Assembly (NCBI GenBank): GCA_964580905.1
Contig: CAZOLR010000023.1
Coordinates: forward strand, 1-31,453
Direction of reading: 5' to 3'
Length of the DNA stretch: 31,453 nucleotides
DNA from: G041228335 sp964580905
GTDB lineage: Bacteria; Pseudomonadota; Alphaproteobacteria; Puniceispirillales; UBA1172
The position numbers and the translations under genes are program-made. The notes below the pieces were generated by a model that saw nothing but the letters and a program-made list of their open reading frames with translations, made no database searches and was not told where the DNA came from. Below, piece after piece: positions 16,137 through 22,902 of the stretch. Numbering within the stretch: position 1 is the stretch's first letter; each line of letters opens with the position of its first letter.

Positions 16137-17654
16137 TTAATCCATGCCGATGACACGAACATTGCCCGGGTTTTTGGGGGCAATCTTGCCGGTTTTGGAG
16201 ATATATTGTTCGGCCAGATCGTAGATGGCAGGGCCTTCTACATCTTCGCTGACCGAAGCCCATCCTCCGACAATATAGGTTTTATCTGCTTCGATTGGTG
16301 CGCCGGTGCTGATCATGCGCATATCACTGATGCGTTGCCCCATCTCTGCCTTGGGATTGCAGGTATAGCTGAACCCACCGACACGAACCATATCTCCACC
16401 CTGCTGGAAGAAGGGGTCTATATTAAAGAGATTGTCGCAGACATCTTCCATTATGTCTTTCAGCATCTTTCCGCTCATTTCATTGCGGTAAACGGAAGGA
16501 TAACTCATGGATGTTTGGGTATAGAGATCGTCAATCGTGATCTCCTGCCCGGGAAGCAGTGTTGTTCCCCAACGAAAGCCCGGGCTGAGTGCGATTTCTG
16601 TGTCCCGCTCTTGCATGATTGCATCGCAAATGACGTCATCCCAGGTGCCGTTGAAATTGCCGCGACGGTAGAGCAGGGATTCTGCCTGGCCAATCACTCG
16701 GTTGCATTCCGCTTCGAAGGGTGCCCGTAATTCATCAATGTGATCCTTCATTTCCGGGTCAGCAGGTATGACATCTGAAAAAACCGGAATAAGTGTTGAA
16801 CTCGCATCAACCACTTTTCCGCCTTCAACCTTCAGATCCACCCGACCGAGATACTTGCCGTGAGAACCTGAGGATAAAAGCAGTGTATCGTTTATCCGGA
16901 TTGCCTCAGGGATGGCATCATGGGTATGACCGGTCAGGATGACATCGATGCCACTGATCATACGGGCGAGTTTCTGATCCACATCAAAGCCGTTATGTGA
17001 AAGCAAGACAACAACTTCCGCGCCGTCGTCTCTTGCGGCATCCACATTGTCCTGGATAACATCCGGCCGGATGCCAAAAGACCACCCTTCAACCAGATGG
17101 CGTGGGTTTGCTATAGGTGTATAGGGGAAATGCTGGCCGATAACGGCGATCTTGACTCCGCCCTTTTCAAAATAAGCCGTGCTTTCAAACACAGGTTCAT
17201 CCCATTCGGTGTCAAAGACATTACCGCCAAGGAAGGGATACCCCATTTCTTCGATCAATTCCTCCACCCTGTCCTGACCAAAGGTGAATTCCCAATGCCC
17301 GACCATGGCATCAGGCTTCAGTAACTTCATGGCGGAAACCATATCCGCGCCATTAGTCTTCAGTGAAGTGTATGATCCCTGCCATGTATCACCGCCATCA
17401 AGAAGCAAAACGCGATCATCGCCTCTTTCGGCACGGATGGCCTTAATCAGGGTGGCGGTATGGTCAAGTCCGCCCAGTTTTCCGTATTCACGGGCAAGNN
17501 NNNNNNNNNNNNNNNNNNNNNNNNNNNNNNNNNNNNNNNNNNNNNNNNNNNNNNNNNNNNNNNNNNNNNNNNNNNNNNNNNNNNNNNNNNNNNNNNNNGC
17601 CAGCATTGTCGCGGTCACTGAAGCCATCTGGAGAAATTCACGACGCGAACGCAT
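16137..17654 (-). CDS. soxB: Thiosulfohydrolase SoxB (interrupted by assembly gap)
   Basis: The start at 17654 has AAGGA eight bases upstream and opens a Tat-like signal (SRREFLQ at 3-9). After the gap the sequence continues with YGKLGGLDHTATLIKAI, LLLDGGDTWQ, GHWEFTFG, LLSHNGFDVDQ, ILTGHTHDA and a C-terminal QGGDMVRVGG. These are the metallophosphatase and nucleotidase-like motifs of SoxB, which hydrolyses sulfate from SoxYZ-bound thiosulfonate using two Mn ions in the periplasm. The 100-N gap replaces the segment that should hold the first metal motif. SoxB is usually near 560 residues, so more than 33 residues are probably missing. It is last in the minus-strand sox cluster, after a hairpin. 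Confidence 0.9.
   Translation of the reverse strand: MRSRREFLQMASVTATMLXXXXXXXXXXXXXXXXXXXXXXXXXXXXXXXXXXLAREYGKLGGLDHTATLIKAIRAERGDDRVLLLDGGDTWQGSYTSLKTNGADMVSAMKLLKPDAMVGHWEFTFGQDRVEELIEEMGYPFLGGNVFDTEWDEPVFESTAYFEKGGVKIAVIGQHFPYTPIANPRHLVEGWSFGIRPDVIQDNVDAARDDGAEVVVLLSHNGFDVDQKLARMISGIDVILTGHTHDAIPEAIRINDTLLLSSGSHGKYLGRVDLKVEGGKVVDASSTLIPVFSDVIPADPEMKDHIDELRAPFEAECNRVIGQAESLLYRRGNFNGTWDDVICDAIMQERDTEIALSPGFRWGTTLLPGQEITIDDLYTQTSMSYPSVYRNEMSGKMLKDIMEDVCDNLFNIDPFFQQGGDMVRVGGFSYTCNPKAEMGQRISDMRMISTGAPIEADKTYIVGGWASVSEDVEGPAIYDLAEQYISKTGKIAPKNPGNVRVIGMD
17499..17598. other. Assembly gap (100 N) inside soxB
   Basis: Exactly 100 N, the common placeholder for unknown length. The frame happens to stay open across it, which proves nothing about its true size. 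Compared with normal SoxB proteins, the missing part should be longer than 100 bases. Confidence 0.97.
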
Positions 17655-17770
17655 GGCAGTATCCTTTCCGTAGTGCAAAGTCTTCTTTTTGAGATCAGGT
17701 CCGGTTTTTGATGACCTTGACGTCTGATTACTGTTTTTAGCAGCACAAACCCGTAACCTGTTCAAAACAA

Positions 17771-17800
17771 GCAAGGGCAAGATGGTTTTCCTGCCCTTGC
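17771..17800 (-). terminator. Hairpin between soxD and soxB
   Basis: GCAAGGGCA (17771-17779) pairs with TGCCCTTGC (17792-17800), a nine-base stem with a 12-base loop, followed on the minus strand by TTGTTTT. It lies in the soxD-soxB intergenic region. It may be a partial terminator or an mRNA processing/stability element that lowers or separates soxB expression. Confidence 0.55.
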
Positions 17801-17828
17801 CAACAACATTTCAACAGGCCATCAGGCA

Positions 17829-18467
17829 TCAGTCATCTGGCGTGACGTCGATATCCCGGGCCTTACCAACAATCTTGATCGGCACATCGCAATTTGACAT
17901 ACAGGGATCGCCGTTGGTTACCTGCACATCAGGTCTTGGATCCGGCAACATGAAACCATTCCTGTTCGGCATTTCAATTGAACCGATATTTTCATGGCTC
18001 AATTCAAATTCATCATCGATGATATCATTCATATAAAGGAGATATGCGACGATCTGATAGGTTTCATCATGGGTAAGAGACTGGGATTCCCCGAATGGCA
18101 TGGCCCTGTAAATGTAATCATACATGGTCGAGGCGTAGGGCCAGTAACTCCCCGTTGTCTTGACAGGATCGTGGCCGTCAAGCGAGTCAATGCCCCCAAC
18201 CAATACCGGCCAGTTATCCACGCCTTCACCAAAATCACCGTGGCAGGCCGCGCATCGATCAGCGTAAATTTCTTCGCCATCAAAGGCCGTGCCTGATCCG
18301 ACTGGTGCCCCCAGACCGTCTGGGCGGACATCAATATCCCATCCGGCCACTTGTTCCGGCGTTGCAATTTCCCCCAGATTAAAAGCTCTTTCACTGGCTC
18401 TGGCCATGGAAAAGGATAGCATCAGGCCAATAGTTACTATTATTGTGTATTTAACCAAGTCTGACAT
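17829..18467 (-). CDS. soxD: SoxD-type cytochrome c subunit of sulfur dehydrogenase (monoheme)
   Basis: This 212-residue protein has a signal peptide (cleavage after about residue 24), one heme site CAACH at 72-76 and the axial-Met segment RAMPFGESQSLT at 121-132. A C-terminal pair of Cys (CMSNC, 189-193) is typical of SoxD. SoxD is the electron-transfer partner of the molybdenum protein SoxC in the periplasm. Paracoccus SoxD is nearly twice as long with two hemes; this one has a single domain. It overlaps the end of soxC by 17 bases. Confidence 0.9.
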   Translation of the reverse strand: MSDLVKYTIIVTIGLMLSFSMARASERAFNLGEIATPEQVAGWDIDVRPDGLGAPVGSGTAFDGEEIYADRCAACHGDFGEGVDNWPVLVGGIDSLDGHDPVKTTGSYWPYASTMYDYIYRAMPFGESQSLTHDETYQIVAYLLYMNDIIDDEFELSHENIGSIEMPNRNGFMLPDPRPDVQVTNGDPCMSNCDVPIKIVGKARDIDVTPDD

Positions 18468-19725
18468 TGTCTACCTTCCCGCTTTTGTTTACCAGCCAGG
18501 TGGCAATGGCATTGTTGTGATAAACAGAATTGACGCCACGGACATTCTGCAGATCCTGAATGGTGGGCTGAACATAGCCTGTTTCATCCATAGCCCGCGA
18601 TTGCACCAGCAATTCTTCGCCGTTCCATTCGAATGGCATGGTGAACCTTGTCAGGCATTTTTCCATGACAGGGCCGTGCAATTCAGCTGTTCTCCAGTTG
18701 CGGCCACCATCAAGCGAGACATCGACACGGGTGATTTTGCCGCGCCCAGACCAGGCCAGACCGCGCAGTTGGTGCACGCCTTTCTGCAATACTGGCTTTT
18801 CCGGGCTCGGGCTTGTCACAACAGATTTGGCATCCATAACCCATGTGAACATTCTGGCGTTACCATCGGCCATGAGGTCAGTGTATTTTGAGGTTTCCTC
18901 ACGTGCCATGTAAGGCATATCACCAAATTCAAGGCGGCGAATCCATTTGACCCACATATTGCCTTCCCAGCCCGGTACAACAAGCCGTGCAGGATATCCC
19001 TGTTCCGGTCTCAGAGCTTCCCCGTTCATGGCCCAGGCGATCATACAATCATCAAGGACTTTCTCTATCGGAATGGATCTGTTCATTCCGGCGGAGTCTC
19101 CACCTTCGGCCAGCACCCATTTGGCGTTCGGCTTCATGCCTGTTTCGCGCACAAGATCCGACAGCCGGACGCCGGTATATTGCACGTTATGCACCATGCC
19201 AAAAGTGAACTGGCATCCGTTCAGCTGTGCGCCTCTCCATTCCATGCCGCCATTTGCCGCGCATTCCAGAAAATAAAATTTATTGACCTGGGGAAAGCGT
19301 TTGAGATCTTCGAGGGTGAAGATCATCTCACGATCAACAAGCCCGTTAATCATCAACCGGTAATCTGAAGGAATAACCTCAGGAACGCCTCCGTGATGAC
19401 GTTCAAAGCAGAGCCCGTTTGGGGTCACAAAACCTTCAAGATCCTGCAAGGGCGTAAAATTGACCGAGGACTCGGTGCTTGCGGTGAGCCATTCCACGTT
19501 TCTGCGGATAACATGGCTTTCGAACTCGGATGGCATGCCGTAAGGATTGGCGTCAACCCCGGCGCCCAGATATGGTGTCCATTCCGACACATTTGGTGGC
19601 AGATTTGCCGAATTCGATTCAGAACCCATCGCAAGTTTTGTCGCGCCGGCAACACCCATTGCCGCGGTCCCGCCCAAGAGCGCGCGGCGAGAAACATTTA
19701 CATTTGGCTGCTTTTCTTTTTTCAT
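18451..19725 (-). CDS. soxC: Sulfur (sulfane) dehydrogenase molybdenum subunit SoxC
   Basis: This 424-residue protein starts with a Tat signal (SRRALLGG at 12-19). It contains the sulfite-oxidase-type molybdenum fold, with the Mo-ligating Cys155 in FLECAANGG, AEGGDSAGMNRSIP and GYPARLVVPGWEGN. The C-terminal Mo-co dimerisation domain follows (VSLDGGRNWRTAEL, then YHNNAIATWLV). With SoxD it removes six electrons from the sulfane sulfur on SoxY, so that thiosulfate is oxidised fully without storing sulfur globules. AGGGGGG lies four bases before the ATG. It follows soxZ directly, without a soxA gene between. Confidence 0.94.
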   Translation of the reverse strand: MKKEKQPNVNVSRRALLGGTAAMGVAGATKLAMGSESNSANLPPNVSEWTPYLGAGVDANPYGMPSEFESHVIRRNVEWLTASTESSVNFTPLQDLEGFVTPNGLCFERHHGGVPEVIPSDYRLMINGLVDREMIFTLEDLKRFPQVNKFYFLECAANGGMEWRGAQLNGCQFTFGMVHNVQYTGVRLSDLVRETGMKPNAKWVLAEGGDSAGMNRSIPIEKVLDDCMIAWAMNGEALRPEQGYPARLVVPGWEGNMWVKWIRRLEFGDMPYMAREETSKYTDLMADGNARMFTWVMDAKSVVTSPSPEKPVLQKGVHQLRGLAWSGRGKITRVDVSLDGGRNWRTAELHGPVMEKCLTRFTMPFEWNGEELLVQSRAMDETGYVQPTIQDLQNVRGVNSVYHNNAIATWLVNKSGKVDNVRLG

Positions 19726-19761
19726 CTATCCCCCCTAAATTTTATTCAGGTCTGAATTGAC

Positions 19762-20088
19762 TTAGTTAAGCTTGATTTTCTTTTTGAGAGTGAATTCCTC
19801 GCCGGTATCTTCCACCCACAAAAACTCAAATGTTCCGGCTTCTGTCACCTTGAAAGGAAAGAGAAGATACGGGTTCTGGGAAATCGACGGTTTGATGTCG
19901 ACGCTGAAGAAGGTTTTGCCATTGAATTTGGCTTCAAACCGGCTGATTATTTTCTTTGGGATGGTGTTCCCGTCACCGTCGACAACGCGGCCACTGTGCA
20001 TGGGGTGACGGATCAGTGTTTTGATCTCGATCACTTCATCTTTGTCTGCTTTCTTGGGGACTTTAACCCGGGGTTTAACGTCGCTCAT
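19762..20088 (-). CDS. soxZ: Sulfur carrier complex subunit SoxZ
   Basis: ATG 20088 is chosen because AAGGAGG lies seven bases upstream. The 108-residue protein has the SoxZ features KTLIRHPMHSGR, a beta-sandwich core and the C-terminal LWVEDTGEEF. It has no signal peptide, as expected, because it is carried out with SoxY by Tat. It forms the SoxYZ dimer that carries sulfur intermediates on the SoxY Cys. It lies 13 bases after soxY. Confidence 0.95.
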   Translation of the reverse strand: MSDVKPRVKVPKKADKDEVIEIKTLIRHPMHSGRVVDGDGNTIPKKIISRFEAKFNGKTFFSVDIKPSISQNPYLLFPFKVTEAGTFEFLWVEDTGEEFTLKKKIKLN

Positions 20089-20101
20089 TTGTATATCCTC
20101 C

Positions 20102-20491
20102 TTAACCGCCACATCCGCCGATGGTTACCTTAACCGTGGTTTCCGCCCGGGCAAAACTGCCATTGCTCAATGCAGCAAGGACATAGACATTCTGGGTTTT
20201 GGAAAGCCGCATACGTGTGGATCCGTAACAGGACCCCATAGCAGGAGTGAAGTGGAACTGAGCCACATCCGGTTCCGGATTCCCATCCGCAAAGATATAG
20301 ACCGTTTTGACATAATCATCATCGGTCATCGGGCTTTCGACCTCGAAGGATAACTTGACCTGATTGCCGTTTTCAGCGATTTCCGGCATATCGAGACTGA
20401 TAATATCGCCGGATGCGTCGCTGCCATTTGTTATGCTTGCTATCCGTCCTGACACGGCATCAACCGTTGCAAATGCAGTGCCCGGTAGCGC
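20102..20491 (-). CDS. soxY: Sulfur carrier protein SoxY (N-terminus in gap)
   Basis: The C-terminus ends with GGCGG, the swinging arm whose Cys holds the sulfur substrate. The readable part begins at the gap edge with ALPGTAFA, which looks like the end of a signal peptide. The mature domain then continues (ASITNGSDASGDIISLDMPE, TVYIFADGNP, and GSCYGSTRMRL). About 130 residues are visible of roughly 150. A GTG inside this frame at 20455 is not a real start. The true start, Tat motif and promoter are inside the 100-N gap. Confidence 0.92.
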   Translation of the reverse strand, partial: ALPGTAFATVDAVSGRIASITNGSDASGDIISLDMPEIAENGNQVKLSFEVESPMTDDDYVKTVYIFADGNPEPDVAQFHFTPAMGSCYGSTRMRLSKTQNVYVLAALSNGSFARAETTVKVTIGGCGG

Positions 20492-20591
20492 NNNNNNNNN
20501 NNNNNNNNNNNNNNNNNNNNNNNNNNNNNNNNNNNNNNNNNNNNNNNNNNNNNNNNNNNNNNNNNNNNNNNNNNNNNNNNNNNNNNNNNNN
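20492..20591. other. Assembly gap (100 N) upstream of soxY
   Basis: This is a second run of exactly 100 N, again a likely placeholder for unknown length. It removes the beginning of soxY and whatever lies between soxY and soxS. In other Sox clusters soxV, soxW or soxX can lie here, so its true length decides whether those genes are present. Confidence 0.97.
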
Positions 20592-20618
20592 ATAAACAGT
20601 ATCTCGTCACATGCAGGT

Positions 20619-20650
20619 TATTGCAAATGTTATAGGTTTAATATGCAATA
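20619..20650. repeat. Inverted repeat between soxS and the gap
   Basis: TATTGCA (20619-20625) and TGCAATA (20644-20650) are perfect seven-base arms separated by 18 bases. They lie in the short AT-rich stretch downstream of soxS and upstream of the soxY side of the cluster. In Paracoccus the SoxR repressor binds intergenic regions of this part of the cluster, so this could be an operator for a second promoter. It may also be a weak hairpin at the soxS 3' end. Confidence 0.35.
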
Positions 20651-20682
20651 TTTTATATATGGGAAAGGGCGGCTAACCCTTA

Positions 20683-21087
20683 TTATTGGGTGGTATTGGC
20701 ATATTCCGACAGTTGCCACCAGAACATTTCCGCGCCGCCATAGCCGGATATGCGCCCCGTTTCAACGCCGTTTTCAAGAATAATAAACGTCGGCGTTCCC
20801 GGTATGGGGTCGATAATCTCAATATCATCAGGGATTGCTGATCCAAATTCCAATCGGGTAAGAGGCAGGGTTTCCGCATAGGTTGATTTATCATAAACCG
20901 AACCTACCTCCCGTTCCCATGCCATACAGTAAGGGCAGTGATCAGAAGTAAACATGATAAGGGAAAGTTTGGCCATCCCGGGTTTCGGTAGTCCGATCAG
21001 CATGATCCCAAGAGCAATCGGATACAGATGACGCAAAAAATCAAAATTAAGATGAGGCCGGGGGAGAAAATAATGTGCTGTCTGCAT
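20683..21087 (-). CDS. soxS: SoxS-type periplasmic thioredoxin-like protein
   Basis: This is a 134-residue protein. An N-terminal hydrophobic stretch (YPIALGIMLIGL) is followed by the redox motif HCPYC near residue 50, the thioredoxin cis-Pro region PGTPTFIIL and GRISGYGGAEMFWWQL, which resembles the end of SoxS. Known: SoxS keeps SoxY in an active reduced state in Paracoccus. It lies 21 bases after the soxR gene in the same direction, as in other Sox clusters. The exact start is not certain; an AGAGAA lies seven bases before the ATG used. Confidence 0.85.
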   Translation of the reverse strand: MQTAHYFLPRPHLNFDFLRHLYPIALGIMLIGLPKPGMAKLSLIMFTSDHCPYCMAWEREVGSVYDKSTYAETLPLTRLEFGSAIPDDIEIIDPIPGTPTFIILENGVETGRISGYGGAEMFWWQLSEYANTTQ

Positions 21088-21108
21088 ACATCTGTTCTCT
21101 GTTTCTGA

Positions 21109-21486
21109 TCACAATATCCGGGCAAATGAGCTGAGTTCTTTGCCTGATCTCTGGTCTTGACTGTCGGAAGCCAGATTGAGATTCGTCCGACAGGCAATAT
21201 GGATGATATTTGATATTTGGGGGCTTGCCAGCGAATAAATCACGTGTCGTGATTTCCGCTCGTTTCGAACCACCCCTGCTGACCTGAGCACTGACAACTG
21301 TTGCGATACCATATATTGCTTGAGGTCAAGAATTTCACACAACTCGCTGACGGTTTGAGGTTTTTTCATCAACGCCATGCAAATGGACAATCTTGTAATA
21401 TGCGACAGAGCATGAAACAATTTTATGGCATCATGATTAATTTCTGAATGATGCGTTATGTCGTTTTCCATTGTTTTGCGCCGCAT
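21109..21486 (-). CDS. soxR: ArsR-family sulfur-responsive repressor (SoxR/SqrR/BigR-like)
   Basis: This 125-residue winged-helix protein has recognition helix YMVSQQLSVLRSAG and wing VVRNERKSRHVIYSL. Cys36 (RLSICMAL) and Cys99 (IHIACRT) occupy about the positions of the two Cys that form a tetrasulfide link in SqrR and BigR. A third Cys50 (SELCEIL) is extra. These repressors leave DNA when persulfides modify the Cys pair. This gene lies between a peroxiredoxin gene and soxS, so it probably controls the sox operon and itself. ATG 21486 or 21471 could be the start; neither has a clear ribosome-binding site. This is not the MerR-family SoxR of E. coli. Confidence 0.88.
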   Translation of the reverse strand: MRRKTMENDITHHSEINHDAIKLFHALSHITRLSICMALMKKPQTVSELCEILDLKQYMVSQQLSVLRSAGVVRNERKSRHVIYSLASPQISNIIHIACRTNLNLASDSQDQRSGKELSSFARIL

Positions 21487-21507
21487 TGATGGGGGTTAAT
21501 TCTGACT

Positions 21508-22143
21508 TCAGGCAAAAGTTTTGCCACGAATGGTCTGCTCAAGCCAGTTGCCGGAACTTTCGAAAAAATTATCAGGGTCCATGTTCATAAAACCGTCCCC
21601 TGGCTGCCAGTTGGCGGGTGTGGCCAGGCTGTTATCCTGGGTTTCAATGAGTGCCCGCTGAACGCGCAACAACTCGTCAATAGACCGGCCAACATGCATC
21701 GGGTAGTGAATTAAGGACCGAATAACCTGATCCGGGTCGATGAAAATACATGAACGAACCGTTGCGGTGCTCGTCTGAGAGCCGTCAATCATCTGGTAGG
21801 CCCGAGCGATTTCCATCGATACATCCTCAATAATAGGGAAATCGATGGAAACTTCAAATTGTGCATTTATCCATTCAATCCAGTTTCGATGAGAAAAAAT
21901 ACTGTCTATCGAAAGGCCGAGCAATTGCACGTTGAGGTCATCGAACGCATCTTTGCGTTCGCTCAGGCTGATAAATTCTGTTGTGCACACAGGCGTGAAA
22001 TCAGCCGGGTGACAGAAAAGAAGCACCCATTGGCCGCTGAAGTCACTAAGTTTGATATCACCCTTGGTTGAACGGGCAGCAAAATTCGGGGCCTTTTTTC
22101 CTATCAGGCTGTATCCAGAATTAGCCGTTTCATTATTTTGCAT
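21508..22143 (-). CDS. Peroxiredoxin (AhpC/TSA, Prx6-like) leading the sox operon
   Basis: This 211-residue protein has the peroxidatic motif FTPVCTTEF with Cys53 and two additional Cys, Cys44 and Cys132. The Prx6-like C-terminal part (HYPMHVGRSIDELLRVQRAL, then LATPANWQPGD) is present. It probably reduces peroxides or sulfur-based oxidants in the cytoplasm. It lacks a signal peptide. It is 21 bases upstream of the soxR gene on the same strand, so it appears to be the first gene of the sox transcription unit. Its promoter contains the palindrome at 22181-22196. It is distinct from the one-Cys protein at 6074-6724. Confidence 0.9.
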   Translation of the reverse strand: MQNNETANSGYSLIGKKAPNFAARSTKGDIKLSDFSGQWVLLFCHPADFTPVCTTEFISLSERKDAFDDLNVQLLGLSIDSIFSHRNWIEWINAQFEVSIDFPIIEDVSMEIARAYQMIDGSQTSTATVRSCIFIDPDQVIRSLIHYPMHVGRSIDELLRVQRALIETQDNSLATPANWQPGDGFMNMDPDNFFESSGNWLEQTIRGKTFA

Positions 22144-22176
22144 TTCTGTATCTTTTCAATGTTTCTTCAAACCTGA

Positions 22177-22205
22177 TTTGTATCACTTCAGTGATAATAT
22201 GACAA
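22177..22205 (-). promoter_or_regulatory. Promoter of the prx-soxR-sox operon with embedded operator
   Basis: On the minus strand, TTGTCA (22205-22200) and TACAAA (22182-22177) are 17 bases apart, about 35 bases before the peroxiredoxin start codon. The palindrome TATCACTTCAGTGATA (22181-22196, seven-base arms, two-base centre) fills most of the spacer and touches the -10 element. A repressor bound there would block RNA polymerase. The SoxR-type protein encoded second in the operon is the obvious candidate, by inference. Confidence 0.6.
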
Positions 22206-22387
22206 ATTGGATCTGGCGGGTTGGCGGGCAGGTCATTACGGCCGAATAGCTGTATATTTTCCGCAATTGCCAGAAAAGAGCACGTTTAAAAACGTTTTTT
22301 ATTGTCATAAGAAAACTTTCTGATTATCTGTTATATGTTATTTTTTACATGTTACGCAAAATTAGATGTGATTTTGGGAGATTTGTT

Positions 22388-22804
22388 ATGCGTTATCTTT
22401 ATCTTGTTATTGCCGTGTTGTTCTCTTTTCAGGTTGCTGCTGCTGAACATACTATCGAGATGCTGAACAAAGATGATAATGGCAACAAAATGGTGTTCAG
22501 CCAGGAATTGCTGAATATCGATGTTGGCGATAGCGTGACATGGGTTGCAACAGATCGTGGCCATAATGTCGAAATGGTTGCGTCACCAAATGACATGGAA
22601 CTCAAGTCCAAAGTGGGCAAGGATGTGACCGTAAGCTTTGACACCCCGGGCATCTACTACTATTGGTGCACGCCACATAAAGGTATGGGGATGATCGGTC
22701 TTGTTGTGGTAGGGGGCGACACCTCAAACATGGATCAGATCCAAAAAGCCAAAGCCATGGGCAAAAGCAAGAAAAAGCTGAAAGCTTTGTTGGGTGAGCT
22801 CTAA
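22388..22804 (+). CDS. Pseudoazurin-type blue copper protein
   Basis: ATG 22388 is preceded by GGGAGA; a frame open from 22349 lacks a signal-like start. The 138-residue protein has a signal peptide cut near VAAA (residue 19), the pseudoazurin N-terminus HTIEMLNKDD, and copper ligands His59 (GHNVE), Cys94, His97 and Met102 in WCTPHKGMGM. Pseudoazurin carries electrons in the periplasm and can accept electrons from Sox enzymes or serve denitrification. It is divergent from the sox operon. A possible promoter is TTGTCA at about 22302 with a weak TTATCT 16 bases later. The Lys-rich tail (KSKKKLKALL) is common in the family. Confidence 0.92.
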   Translation: MRYLYLVIAVLFSFQVAAAEHTIEMLNKDDNGNKMVFSQELLNIDVGDSVTWVATDRGHNVEMVASPNDMELKSKVGKDVTVSFDTPGIYYYWCTPHKGMGMIGLVVVGGDTSNMDQIQKAKAMGKSKKKLKALLGEL

Positions 22805-22902
22805 TTCAGGGTTTCGTTTAAGGCCCTGGACCAGATTTTAAGCCCGCCTGCTTCTTCAGGGTTAAATCAGGTCTGGTTATGTGTGGTGCTGTTCTGCGGG
22901 AA

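Noticed and set aside
16098..16730. 210-residue open frame on the plus strand opposite soxB
   Set aside because: It is a shadow of soxB; the soxB frame has full family motifs and a Tat signal.
20455..20455. GTG as the start of SoxY
   Set aside because: The frame continues upstream into the gap with the end of a signal peptide, so the real start lies inside the gap.
22282..22295. ACGTTT-AA-AAACGT inverted repeat before the pseudoazurin gene
   Set aside because: AT-rich and short; it could be an operator or chance, and it does not match the other palindromes.
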